Part shown: one piece after another, positions 14,824 to 22,346 of the stretch
How the letters are laid out: each line of letters begins with the position of its first letter
How positions within the stretch are numbered: position 1 is the stretch's first letter
Origin: Hyphomicrobiales bacterium
GTDB lineage: Bacteria > Pseudomonadota > Alphaproteobacteria > Rhizobiales > Aestuariivirgaceae
Assembly: GCA_020029455.1 (NCBI GenBank)
Contig: JAIBJH010000014.1
Location: 1-22,346 of the forward strand
Length of the DNA stretch: 22,346 nucleotides
Reading direction: 5' to 3'
Notes under the pieces: generated by a model
The model's database searches: none
The model's input: the letters and a program-made list of their open reading frames with translations, nothing else
What the model was told of the DNA's origin: nothing
Program-made: the position numbers and the translations under genes

Positions 14824-16287
14824 ATGATGCCAGGTGTGGTCGTGACAACAAAATTGAACAGGCGTTCCGTGCTGGCCCTGAGTGGCGCAGCATTGACAAT
14901 GACAGCATGGGGCCGGGTGAGCCCGGCCAGCCAGTTACTGGAAATCGCCGCCACGAGCCGAACACTCGAGGTCAACGGCAAAGCGGCCAAGGTGCTTGGC
15001 CTTGAGGTCAACGGCAAGCCTGGCGGCCTTATCACGCGCTATGGCGAGCCATTCGCGGTCAAAGTCCGCAACCAACTCGCAGAACAGACTTTGATCCACT
15101 GGCACGGGCTTGCGCCTCCCAGCCAGTTCGATGGTGTGCCGATGCTTTCCGCTCCGCCGCTCGAACCCGGCCAGTCGGCCGACTATCGCTTCGAGAACCG
15201 GCGCACCGGAACCCATTGGATGCACTCCCATTTGGGATTGCAGGAACAGCTCCTGCTGGCGGCGCCGCTCATCGTCAAGGAGGCGGGCGAGCCATTGGTG
15301 GACGAACAGGAACATGTGGTGATGCTGCATGATTTCACTTTCCGTCATCCGGCAGAAATCCTCGCGGAATTGCAAGGCGGCGCCGGCCTTCATGCCGGCC
15401 ACAGCATGGACACGCCGCAAGCTCCGACAGGTGGGCATGCCGGGCACGGCATGGCGAGCACGACGACCATGAGCATGGCGGGCATGGTGAATGACGTTGC
15501 CTTCGATGCCATGCTGGCCAATGACCGCACGGTTGAAGATCCAGAAGTGGTCAGGGCAGAAAAGGCTGGCCGCTTCCGGCTCCGCATTATCAATGGGGCA
15601 GCCGCCAGCAATTTCTGGATCGATCTCGGAGAGATCACAGGCGAACTTATTGCTGTCGACGGCAATGCCATATGGCCGGTGAAAGGATCGGTCTTTCCAT
15701 TGGCGATTGCCCAAAGGGCGGATATCCGCCTGTCGTTGCCGCGCGGATCGGGCGTCTGGCCCATCCTGTTCCGGGCGGAAGGAACGAGGCAGCTTGCTGC
15801 TGTTGTGCTGGCTGCAGGCGAGGCGACGGTCAGCAAAATCGTTCCTCCGGAACTGGCCGCCGACATGTTCGACTTGTCGCTCGAAAGCACACTGAAAGCT
15901 GTCTCGGAGGGACCCAAAGATCCGGTGGCCCGCACCGAAATGGTCATGCTCACAGGCGGTGGGGCCGATTACTTGTGGGGCCTCAATGGCAAGCCTTCAA
16001 TGCACGACGTGCTCTTCAAGGTGAAGGAAGGTGAACGCTATGAGATCATGATGCACAACATGACTTCAATGGCGCATCCGATGCATCTCCACGGCCATTA
16101 TTTCCGTATTGTCGCCATTGACGGAAAGCGGTTCCGCGGTGCGTTGCGTGATACGGTGCTTGTGCCGCCAGCGGCGGCGGTCACCATCCAGTTCGATGCC
16201 GACAATCCCGGCATCTGGGCCTTTCACTGCCATCATCTCTACCACATGAATTCCGGCATGATGGCGGCTATCGCCTATGAGGCGTGA
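14824..16287 (+). CDS. Periplasmic multicopper oxidase (CopA/CueO-like), Tat substrate
   Basis: A 487-residue three-cupredoxin oxidase. The N-terminus has twin arginines in LNRRSVLALSG before a hydrophobic stretch, indicating Tat export in folded form. All four copper signatures are present: HWHG at 92-95, HWMHSH at 131-136, HPMHLHGH at 418-425, and HCHHLYHMNSGM at 468-479. The last supplies the type 1 site with Met479 as likely axial ligand. A His/Met-rich loop (residues 190-221) suggests extra Cu(I) binding. The likely role is oxidation of Cu(I) or phenolics in copper tolerance; the substrate is inferred. Alternative starts are the second ATG (14827) or downstream GTGs. No CopB, CopZ or regulator gene is adjacent. 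It runs tail-to-tail with mutT. Confidence 0.92.
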   Translation: MMPGVVVTTKLNRRSVLALSGAALTMTAWGRVSPASQLLEIAATSRTLEVNGKAAKVLGLEVNGKPGGLITRYGEPFAVKVRNQLAEQTLIHWHGLAPPSQFDGVPMLSAPPLEPGQSADYRFENRRTGTHWMHSHLGLQEQLLLAAPLIVKEAGEPLVDEQEHVVMLHDFTFRHPAEILAELQGGAGLHAGHSMDTPQAPTGGHAGHGMASTTTMSMAGMVNDVAFDAMLANDRTVEDPEVVRAEKAGRFRLRIINGAAASNFWIDLGEITGELIAVDGNAIWPVKGSVFPLAIAQRADIRLSLPRGSGVWPILFRAEGTRQLAAVVLAAGEATVSKIVPPELAADMFDLSLESTLKAVSEGPKDPVARTEMVMLTGGGADYLWGLNGKPSMHDVLFKVKEGERYEIMMHNMTSMAHPMHLHGHYFRIVAIDGKRFRGALRDTVLVPPAAAVTIQFDADNPGIWAFHCHHLYHMNSGMMAAIAYEA

Positions 16288-16293
16288 ACAGGT

Positions 16294-16692
16294 TTAGAGC
16301 AGGTCTTCAAGGAAAGGTATCAGCGGGGCATCGGCGGGCGGCATTGTCAGCCCACGCAAGTCACGGGGCCGCAGCCATTTCAGGACCTGACCCTCGCTTG
16401 CGTTCACAATGCCCTTCCAGCGCCTGCAGACATAGAGCGGCATGAGGAGGTGGAAATCCTCATACGCGTGACTGGCGAAGGTGAGGGGTGCCAGGCAGCT
16501 TTCCGATACATCAATTGTCAGTTCTTCCTTGAGCTCACGGATGAGCGCTGCTTCAGGGCGTTCGCCACTTTCGACTTTGCCGCCCGGGAATTCCCAGAAT
16601 CCGGCGAGTTGCTTGCCTTCCGGGCGCTGGCTGACGAGAACGCGGCCGTCAGGGTCGACAATAGCGGCTGCAGCAACGAGCAGAAGGCGCAT
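16294..16692 (-). CDS. mutT: Nudix hydrolase, MutT (8-oxo-dGTP diphosphatase)
   Basis: A 132-residue Nudix enzyme expected to remove 8-oxo-dGTP from the nucleotide pool. The Nudix box runs from Gly38 to Ile60, with GGKVESGE at 37-44 and RELKEELTI at 52-60; Thr59 stands where the consensus has Gly, a minor variation. The preceding SQRPEGKQLAGFWEFPGG (residues 21-38) is typical of MutT proper. The length matches E. coli MutT. Its ATG overlaps the argJ stop by one base (TGATG), so translation is coupled to argJ. Confidence 0.92.
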   Translation of the reverse strand: MRLLLVAAAAIVDPDGRVLVSQRPEGKQLAGFWEFPGGKVESGERPEAALIRELKEELTIDVSESCLAPLTFASHAYEDFHLLMPLYVCRRWKGIVNASEGQVLKWLRPRDLRGLTMPPADAPLIPFLEDLL

Positions 16693-17924
16693 CAGCTTCG
16701 GTATGAGCCGTTGATATCGATATAGCCGTGGGTGAGGTCACAGGTCCAAACCCTGGCCTTGCCGCGGGCGACGCCGACATCAGCTTCAATCACAATGTGG
16801 CGGCCCTTCATGTGCGGCATGATCTCCACTTCCTTGTAGCCGGGATCGCGCATGCCCTTTGCCGCCACCTGCACGCCGCCGATCCTGATCCTGACTTTGT
16901 CACGGTTGGCTTTTTCGCCGGCCTTGCCGATAGCCATGACGATGCGGCCCCAATTGGCATCTTCGCCTGCAATTGCTGTCTTCACCAGGGGCGAATTGGC
17001 AATCGACATGGCAATGCGGTGGGCGGCCTTGTCGTGCTCCGCGCCAGTGATGGCAATTTCGATCAGCTTTTCGGCGCCCTCGCCGTCGCGAGCCACCTGC
17101 AGGGCGAGGTCATGGCAGACGGTATCGAGAGCCTTCGTAAATTCGCGTAGTCTCGGATCATTGGCCTTCAATCCCTTCGGTGCTGGTCTTGCGCCAGTGG
17201 CAAAGAGCAGAACCGTATCCGAGGTGGAGGTATCACCATCGACGGTCACGCAATTGAATGATTTTTGGACGCTGGCCGAGAGAAGTGATTGCAATACCCG
17301 TGAAGGGATGGCCGCATCCGTGAAGATGAAGGAAAGCATCGTTGCCATGTTGGGGGCGATCATGCCGGATCCCTTGGCGAAGCCCTGTATGATCACCGTC
17401 TCGCGCCCAAGCGTTGCCGTGGCACTTGCCGCCTTTGGAAATGTATCGGTGGTCAGGATGGCGCGAGCGGCATCGGGCCATGAGTCCGGCTGGAGAGTGA
17501 GCGCGAGTTTCGGCATTGCAGCCGTGATGAATTCCGGATCAAGCGGCTCGCCGATAACGCCCGTCGAGGCCTGGAAGACTTCGGCAGGCTTACATCCGAA
17601 CTGCCTTGCCGCAGCTGTTGCCACTGCCCTGACCGTGGCGACGCCCGCCTTGCCCGTAAAGGCATTGGCATTGCCGGCATTGACGACAAGGAGGCGCGCT
17701 CTGCCTTGCTTGAGATTGGCTTTGCACCAATCTACGGGAGCGGAACTCGACTTGGACGTGGTGAAGCAACCCGCAACCGAGCTTCCTTCCGGAAGAAGGG
17801 CCAGAAGCACGTCCGGCCTTCCCCTGTAGCGGATGCCTGTTTCGGCAATGGCAAACTGCACACCGGAAACTTGCGCCAACGCAGGCAAAGCCTGCGGCGC
17901 GAGGGGAGATACTTTATGCGCCAT
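16692..17924 (-). CDS. argJ: Bifunctional glutamate N-acetyltransferase/amino-acid acetyltransferase ArgJ
   Basis: A 410-residue enzyme of the cyclic arginine pathway. It transfers acetyl from N-acetylornithine to glutamate and may also use acetyl-CoA. The precursor cleaves itself between Ala194 and Thr195 in GMIAPNMATMLSFIFTD, and Thr195 becomes the nucleophile of the beta chain. The VNAGNANAFTG stretch (81-91) and the C-terminal DLTHGYIDINGSYRS are also typical. Length is normal. It starts 24 bp after the parvulin gene and overlaps mutT. Parvulin and argJ sit next to each other on the same strand, so co-transcription is likely, though their functions are unrelated. Confidence 0.96.
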   Translation of the reverse strand: MAHKVSPLAPQALPALAQVSGVQFAIAETGIRYRGRPDVLLALLPEGSSVAGCFTTSKSSSAPVDWCKANLKQGRARLLVVNAGNANAFTGKAGVATVRAVATAAARQFGCKPAEVFQASTGVIGEPLDPEFITAAMPKLALTLQPDSWPDAARAILTTDTFPKAASATATLGRETVIIQGFAKGSGMIAPNMATMLSFIFTDAAIPSRVLQSLLSASVQKSFNCVTVDGDTSTSDTVLLFATGARPAPKGLKANDPRLREFTKALDTVCHDLALQVARDGEGAEKLIEIAITGAEHDKAAHRIAMSIANSPLVKTAIAGEDANWGRIVMAIGKAGEKANRDKVRIRIGGVQVAAKGMRDPGYKEVEIMPHMKGRHIVIEADVGVARGKARVWTCDLTHGYIDINGSYRS

Positions 17925-17948
17925 CGCCGCCCTCAGGGGTTGCCCAGT

Positions 17949-18971
17949 CTATTGCTGGGTGGCTCCGTCTTCCGGCACAATCAGATCGCCCTTGCCCCCG
18001 GCATCGCCATCGGTGGTGCCGGTCGTTGGCTGCTTCTTCTGCTGCTCTTGAAGCTGCTGGCGCTGCTTGGCAGCTTCCTCGGCGAGCTTCTTCAGGTCCT
18101 CATCAAGGATTTCCACCTTGGCCACATCCTTCAAGCTTGCGAGGGTCTCGTTGACCTTCTGCCGCACCAGAACGTTGCGGATGGCGCCCTTGACCTGGTC
18201 ATAGGGCTGGGCCTGACCCTTCTTGCGGTCTTCAAGCTTGATGATGTGCCAGCCGAAATCCGTCTTCACGGGCTTTGAGACTTCGCCGTTCTTCAATTCG
18301 AAGGCGGCCTTCGAAAAGGCCGGGACCATTTCCGGGGCCGTGAAGTAGCCGAGGTCGCCGCCATAGTCCTTCGAGCCGTCCAGCGAATACTGTTTTGCAA
18401 GATCCTCGAACTTCTCACCCTTGTTCAAGCGCTCGACAATGGATTGGGCTTCCTTCTCGGAAGCCACCAGAATATGGCGGGCGCGGACCCGTTCGGTCTC
18501 TGCGACCTTCTTCGACTCAGCCTCATAAACTGCCTTGATCTCTTCTTCCTTGACCTTGGGGCTGATGACCTGGGCCAGATAGCTGTCACGCAATGCCTTG
18601 GCCTGGTAGGCAGCGAGCCTGCGTTTGTAATCGTCGGTATTGGCGATACCCTCCTTGTTGGCCAATTGTGCCAAAAGGTGGCGTTCCACCAGAAACTCGA
18701 CGACAAAGGGATAGCGCAGTTTCTTGGGCAGATTGGGAAGCTGGCCGATCACGTCGGTGAAGGCCATGCGGACTTCCGAGGTGCGGATTTCATAACCATT
18801 GACCTTGGCGACAATCTGGTTCTCGCCGGCGAGATTCTGGGCAGCTTCCTGATTCTCCGGTGTTGTTTCCTGGGCGGAGGCCGGAGGCACGTGGGCGAGC
18901 AATGCTGCGGTCATGGCAAGGGCCAGGGCAGGTGAAGTCAGTCGGCGTGCGAAGTTTTTCATGGTGTCCAT
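17949..18971 (-). CDS. Secreted parvulin-type peptidyl-prolyl isomerase (PrsA/SurA-like)
   Basis: A 340-residue periplasmic foldase. The N-terminus has a basic start, a hydrophobic core (SPALALAMTAALLAHV) and a signal peptidase I site ASA-QE after residue 33. A SurA-N-like helical region covers about 50-155. The PpiC domain covers about 161-252, with RARHILVASEKEA, GGDLGYFTAPEMVPAF and TDFGWHIIKLEDR. The C-terminal 60 residues are Gln/Lys/Gly-rich and probably disordered. It should catalyse cis-trans proline isomerisation of exported proteins. ATG 18962 (GGA five bases upstream) is as likely a start as 18971. It is divergent from secA, which supplies its substrates' export route. Confidence 0.92.
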   Translation of the reverse strand: MDTMKNFARRLTSPALALAMTAALLAHVPPASAQETTPENQEAAQNLAGENQIVAKVNGYEIRTSEVRMAFTDVIGQLPNLPKKLRYPFVVEFLVERHLLAQLANKEGIANTDDYKRRLAAYQAKALRDSYLAQVISPKVKEEEIKAVYEAESKKVAETERVRARHILVASEKEAQSIVERLNKGEKFEDLAKQYSLDGSKDYGGDLGYFTAPEMVPAFSKAAFELKNGEVSKPVKTDFGWHIIKLEDRKKGQAQPYDQVKGAIRNVLVRQKVNETLASLKDVAKVEILDEDLKKLAEEAAKQRQQLQEQQKKQPTTGTTDGDAGGKGDLIVPEDGATQQ

Positions 18972-19350
18972 CGGTTTTCAGGCGGGCATGCGTTTAGCCG
19001 CGCTCATGGCCCTGAAACAAGGCAAGAATGTGCAGCCGTCCCGGCAAATCTGCATGACTTGCGAGGCAACATTCTGACGGTAGTGTTGGGCAACCGCAAG
19101 GCCCGGAGCCTTGCCAGCGCCGAATGTTGCGGGCTTGCAACAGCTTGGCATTGAAAGGTCGCAAGCGATGGCCTATCTGCCCCCTGCGGCACGTTGAAAC
19201 CCGGGCAATTCACCCTGTTTTCGGCCATTGCCCTGCTTTCCGGGACCTCAAACCCGTGAAAGGGGGCGATTTCCCAGTCCCGCCGCTTCGCTACAGGGCG
19301 GGGTGATTCTATTGCCTTGGCGTGCGACAAGGCCAAATTGGATTGTTCAC
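18972..19350 (+). other. Hairpin-rich leader between the parvulin gene and secA
   Basis: This 379-bp stretch has no convincing gene. It contains four small perfect stems: GCAAGGC/GCCTTGC (19096-19114), TGTTGC/GCAACA (19125-19142), CCCGCC/GGCGGG (19279-19302) and GCCTTG/CAAGGC (19314-19333). The last two lie just before the secA start and its weak ribosome-binding site (GGA ten or so bases upstream). It could be a regulatory leader or contain a small RNA. No secM-like arrest peptide gene is visible. Confidence 0.5.
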
Positions 19351-22107
19351 ATGCTCGGACTCAACAGCGTCATCAAGAAAGTCTTTGGCACAGATAATGG
19401 CCGGAAAGTTGCCGCCTATCGTAAGCGGGTGCCCGCCATCAATGCGCTGGAGGCTGAATATGAAAAGCTGAGCGATGCCGAACTCAAGGGCCTGACGGAG
19501 AAATTCAAGGCAGAATTTACTGCCGGAAAGACCCTGGACGAGCTTTTGGCTCCTGCCTTCGCGGCGGTGCGCGAGGCGTCCAAACGGGCCTTGGGTTTGC
19601 GTCCCTTTGATGTGCAGCTGATCGGCGGCATGGTGCTGCATGACGGCAAGATTTCTGAAATGAAGACCGGCGAAGGCAAGACGCTGGTTGCCACGCTTCC
19701 CGTCTATCTCAATGCGCTTTCCGGCAAGGGCGTTCACGTGGTGACAGTCAACGATTATCTGGCACGGCGCGATGCTGGCTGGATGGGCAATGTCTATTCC
19801 GCCCTCGGCCTCACCACGGGGGTCATCGTTCACGGGCTCGACGATGACCAGCGTCGCCGCGCCTATGCCTGTGATGTCACCTATGGCACCAACAACGAAC
19901 TTGGTTTCGACTATCTGCGCGACAACATGAAATACCATCTGGAAGAGATGGTGCAGCGCGGGCACAGCTACGCCATTGTCGACGAGGTTGACTCGATCCT
20001 GGTGGACGAAGCGCGCACGCCGCTCATCATTTCGGGGCCAGTCGAAGACAAGTCCGACCTCTACAACACGCTTGATCCATTCATCCCGCAGCTTGAGCGC
20101 GACGACTATGAGTTGGACGAGAAGCAGCGCTCGGTGACGTTGACTGAAAAGGGCAACGAGCACCTTGAGAATCTGTTGCAGGCTGCTGGAGTGTTGAAAG
20201 GCGGCACGCTTTACGACGCCGGCAATGTGATGATCGTGCATCACACCCAACAGGCGTTGCGCGCCCACACGCTGTTCCAGAAAGACAAGGACTATATCGT
20301 CAAGGACGGGCAAGTCATCATCATCGACGAGTTCACGGGCCGCATGATGCCGGGCCGCCGCTATTCCGAAGGTTTGCACCAGGCGCTGGAAGCCAAGGAG
20401 CACGTTGCGGTGCAGCCGGAAAATGTGACTCTCGCCTCAATCACCTTCCAGAACTATTTCCGCCTCTATTCCAAGCTCGCCGGCATGACGGGCACTGCCG
20501 TCACCGAGGCCGAAGAGTTCATGGATATCTACAGCCTCGATGTGGTCGAGGTGCCGACCAACGTGGCGGTGGCCCGCAATGACGAGGACGACGAGGTCTA
20601 CCGGACGGCAAAAGAGAAATACAATGCTATCGTTGCCACCATCACGGATGCCCGCAAGCGCGGCCAACCGGTGCTGGTCGGCACCACATCCATCGAAAAA
20701 TCGGAAGTTCTGGCAGGCATCCTGAAGTCGCAAGGCTTCGAACACAATGTTCTGAACGCGCGCTACCACGAGCAGGAAGCCCTCATCATCGCTCAGGCGG
20801 GCGCGCCCGGAGCGGTGACGATCGCCACCAACATGGCGGGCCGCGGCACTGACATCAAGCTCGGCGGCAATGTGGACATGCGGATTGCCAATGAGTTGGC
20901 GGACATGCCGGACGGTGCGCAGAGGACTGCGGCCATCCGCAAAATTACGGAAGAGGTTGAGGCCTATAAGCGCAAGGTGATCGAGGCTGGCGGCCTCTTC
21001 GTCATCGGCACCGAACGGCACGAAAGCCGGCGCATCGACAACCAGCTGCGTGGCCGCTCCGGCCGTCAGGGCGATCCTGGCCGCTCGCGCTTCTATCTAT
21101 CGCTGGACGATGACCTCATGCGGATTTTCGGCTCTGACCGGCTTGACGGCATGCTGCAGAAGCTCGGCCTCAAGGAAGGCGAAGCCATCATCCATCCGTG
21201 GATCAACAAGGCGCTGGAGAAAGCTCAGCAAAAGGTCGAGGCGCGGAACTTCGACATCCGCAAGAACATCCTCAAGTTCGACAATGTGATGAACGACCAG
21301 CGCAAGGTGATCTTCGAGCAGCGCATCGGCCTGATGCATGGCGAGGAAATTCCGGAAACAATCGATGACATGCGGCACGACACTGTCAACGAACTGGTGG
21401 CCAAACACATCCCCGAAAACGCCTATGCCGAGGAATGGGATGCGGCGGGCTTGCGCGAGCGTCTGCGCGAGGCGGTGGCCATCGACTTCCCGGTCGACGA
21501 ATGGGCGAAGGAAGAAGGCATCGCCGATGAGGAGATCAAGGAGCGCGTGATGCAGTCCGCCAACTCACTCTATGAGGGCAAGCGCGAAAAATACGGCAAG
21601 GACATCATGGGCCAGGTGGAGAAAGCCATTCTTTTGCGCACTCTCGACCGGCTTTGGCGCGAGCACATCATCACTGTCGATTATCTGCGCCAGGTCATTG
21701 GCCTCAGGGCCTATGGTCAGCGCGATCCGCTCAATGAGTATAAAACCGAAGCGTTCAACCTTTTCCAAAGGCTGGTGACAGGACTCAAAGAAGCAGTGAC
21801 GTCTCAGGTGATGCGGGTTGAAGTTCAGCGCCAGCCATTCACCGATGGCGAAGACGATGACGGTTTGCCGGATGAGGACGATCTTCCGTTCATGGCGGCC
21901 CATCATATTGATGCCACCACAGGCGAAGACGATGTGGGCGAAGGCGAAGTTGCCGTGGCCGCGCCACCGCGCAAGCGGGGAGCAAAGGCGAAAGCGCCTA
22001 AACTCAATCCAAAGGATCCTTCGACCTGGGGGAAGGTTGCCCGCAATGATATGTGCCCCTGCGGCTCAGGCAAGCGCTACAAGCATTGCCACGGGGCTTA
22101 CGTCTAA
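19351..22107 (+). CDS. secA: Preprotein translocase ATPase SecA
   Basis: A 918-residue motor that drives unfolded preproteins through SecYEG. Walker A MKTGEGKT is at residues 104-111 and the DEVD box at 211-214, in VDEVDSILVDEARTPLIISG. The preprotein cross-linking domain, NBD2 (NMAGRGTDIKLGG, RGRSGRQGDPG) and helical scaffold follow. The C-terminal zinc finger has Cys902, Cys904, Cys913 and His914, which binds SecB and phospholipids. A variable acidic linker precedes it. The open frame extends upstream to 19228, but ATG 19351 gives the usual MLGLNSVIKKVFG start and the upstream 41 codons look non-coding. It is divergent from the parvulin gene. Confidence 0.97.
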   Translation: MLGLNSVIKKVFGTDNGRKVAAYRKRVPAINALEAEYEKLSDAELKGLTEKFKAEFTAGKTLDELLAPAFAAVREASKRALGLRPFDVQLIGGMVLHDGKISEMKTGEGKTLVATLPVYLNALSGKGVHVVTVNDYLARRDAGWMGNVYSALGLTTGVIVHGLDDDQRRRAYACDVTYGTNNELGFDYLRDNMKYHLEEMVQRGHSYAIVDEVDSILVDEARTPLIISGPVEDKSDLYNTLDPFIPQLERDDYELDEKQRSVTLTEKGNEHLENLLQAAGVLKGGTLYDAGNVMIVHHTQQALRAHTLFQKDKDYIVKDGQVIIIDEFTGRMMPGRRYSEGLHQALEAKEHVAVQPENVTLASITFQNYFRLYSKLAGMTGTAVTEAEEFMDIYSLDVVEVPTNVAVARNDEDDEVYRTAKEKYNAIVATITDARKRGQPVLVGTTSIEKSEVLAGILKSQGFEHNVLNARYHEQEALIIAQAGAPGAVTIATNMAGRGTDIKLGGNVDMRIANELADMPDGAQRTAAIRKITEEVEAYKRKVIEAGGLFVIGTERHESRRIDNQLRGRSGRQGDPGRSRFYLSLDDDLMRIFGSDRLDGMLQKLGLKEGEAIIHPWINKALEKAQQKVEARNFDIRKNILKFDNVMNDQRKVIFEQRIGLMHGEEIPETIDDMRHDTVNELVAKHIPENAYAEEWDAAGLRERLREAVAIDFPVDEWAKEEGIADEEIKERVMQSANSLYEGKREKYGKDIMGQVEKAILLRTLDRLWREHIITVDYLRQVIGLRAYGQRDPLNEYKTEAFNLFQRLVTGLKEAVTSQVMRVEVQRQPFTDGEDDDGLPDEDDLPFMAAHHIDATTGEDDVGEGEVAVAAPPRKRGAKAKAPKLNPKDPSTWGKVARNDMCPCGSGKRYKHCHGAYV

Positions 22108-22175
22108 CGCCGTCTGATTTCACACCAATCCAACTTCCTCCTCCCTTCCCACAGGCAGGGTATCGCATTTGAATT

Positions 22176-22259
22176 GCCCTCGCTCGACGCGTAGCGTTGG
22201 GAGAGGGCATTTCATCGAACAAATTACCCTCTCCCCCGCTTCGCGGCCACGGGAGAGGG
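22176..22259. repeat. Pair of REP-like palindromes downstream of secA
   Basis: Unit A (22176-22208) has arms GCCCTC and GAGGGC with an inner GCT/AGC. Unit B (22227-22259) has perfect 9-bp arms CCCTCTCCC and GGGAGAGGG around an inner CCGC-TTC-GCGG hairpin. Both end in GGGAGAGGGC, so they are related and separated by 18 bp. Palindromes of this CCCTCTCC type are common intergenic repeats in rhizobial genomes. They may protect the secA 3' end; no T-run follows on plus. From 22260 to the end I see only a small stem TGCGT/ACGCA (22317-22330) and no gene. Confidence 0.65.
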
Positions 22260-22346
22260 CTCAGTCACATGCGATAGAAGAGCGAGGAAAAAAGTGGAGA
22301 GACCGTCATACCTCAATGCGTGTTAACGCAGCACCTTAAAGGCGTG

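Noticed and set aside
14935..15714. 259-codon minus-strand open frame
   Set aside because: It is antisense to the multicopper oxidase, whose copper motifs fix the true strand.
16852..17829. 325-codon plus-strand open frame
   Set aside because: It lies entirely antisense to argJ, and its Ala/Ser/Arg-rich product is typical of shadow frames in GC-rich DNA.
19228..19350. N-terminal extension of secA
   Set aside because: The extra 41 codons are unlike any SecA N-terminus; the canonical start is at 19351.
19309..20403. 364-codon minus-strand open frame
   Set aside because: It is antisense to secA and resembles no protein family.
1..22346. tRNA, rRNA, CRISPR array, insertion sequence or prophage
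   Set aside because: I looked through the intergenic stretches and saw no TTC-arm pattern with acceptor stem, no regularly spaced repeats and no transposase or phage-like protein. XerD looks chromosomal.

Overview
The window looks like a chromosomal, largely housekeeping segment of an alphaproteobacterium, most likely a member of the Hyphomicrobiales (Rhizobiales). The reasons are the gene content and order: a Suv3-type helicase with an S4 protein and a 7Fe ferredoxin; a J-domain protein with cobS and cobT, divergent from bolA; aroK-aroB-corC divergent from xerD; and argJ, mutT and a parvulin divergent from secA. The base composition is moderately GC-rich, which produces many long antisense open frames that I reject. 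I see no insertion sequence, prophage, CRISPR array, tRNA or rRNA.

Layout: (1) 115-3712, minus strand: helicase, S4 RNA-binding protein, ferredoxin. (2) 3713-4291: the longest gene-free stretch, with a nested inverted repeat and a LexA-type direct repeat overlapping a TATAAT box. (3) 4292-5290, plus: rpmB with an intrinsic terminator, then an orphan hexapeptide acyltransferase. (4) 5302-8834, minus: J-domain protein, cobS and cobT, which are two of the three subunits of aerobic cobaltochelatase. (5) bolA on plus, hidden under an antisense frame of similar length. (6) 9170-12169, minus: aroK, aroB and a CorC/CNNM membrane protein, with overlapping ends. (7) 12285-14389, plus: a 49-residue membrane peptide overlapping xerD, then accA. 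(8) A lone Flp pilin (minus) divergent from a multicopper oxidase (plus). (9) 16294-18971, minus: secreted parvulin, argJ and mutT are all read leftwards, with mutT overlapping the end of argJ. (10) A hairpin-rich 379-bp leader, secA, and a pair of REP-like palindromes.

Functional themes are translation and RNA metabolism (L28, S4 protein, helicase), cofactor and amino-acid biosynthesis (CobST, AroKB, ArgJ), lipid synthesis (AccA), protein export and folding (SecA, parvulin), metal handling (multicopper oxidase, CorC), and chromosome dimer resolution (XerD). No gene cluster here looks like a new defence or biosynthetic system. The observations most worth a second look are non-coding: the LexA-like box upstream of rpmB, the long hairpin between the divergent helicase and rpmB genes, and the secA leader. 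The small membrane peptide before xerD and four tail-to-tail gene pairs separated by 11 bp or less also merit attention.
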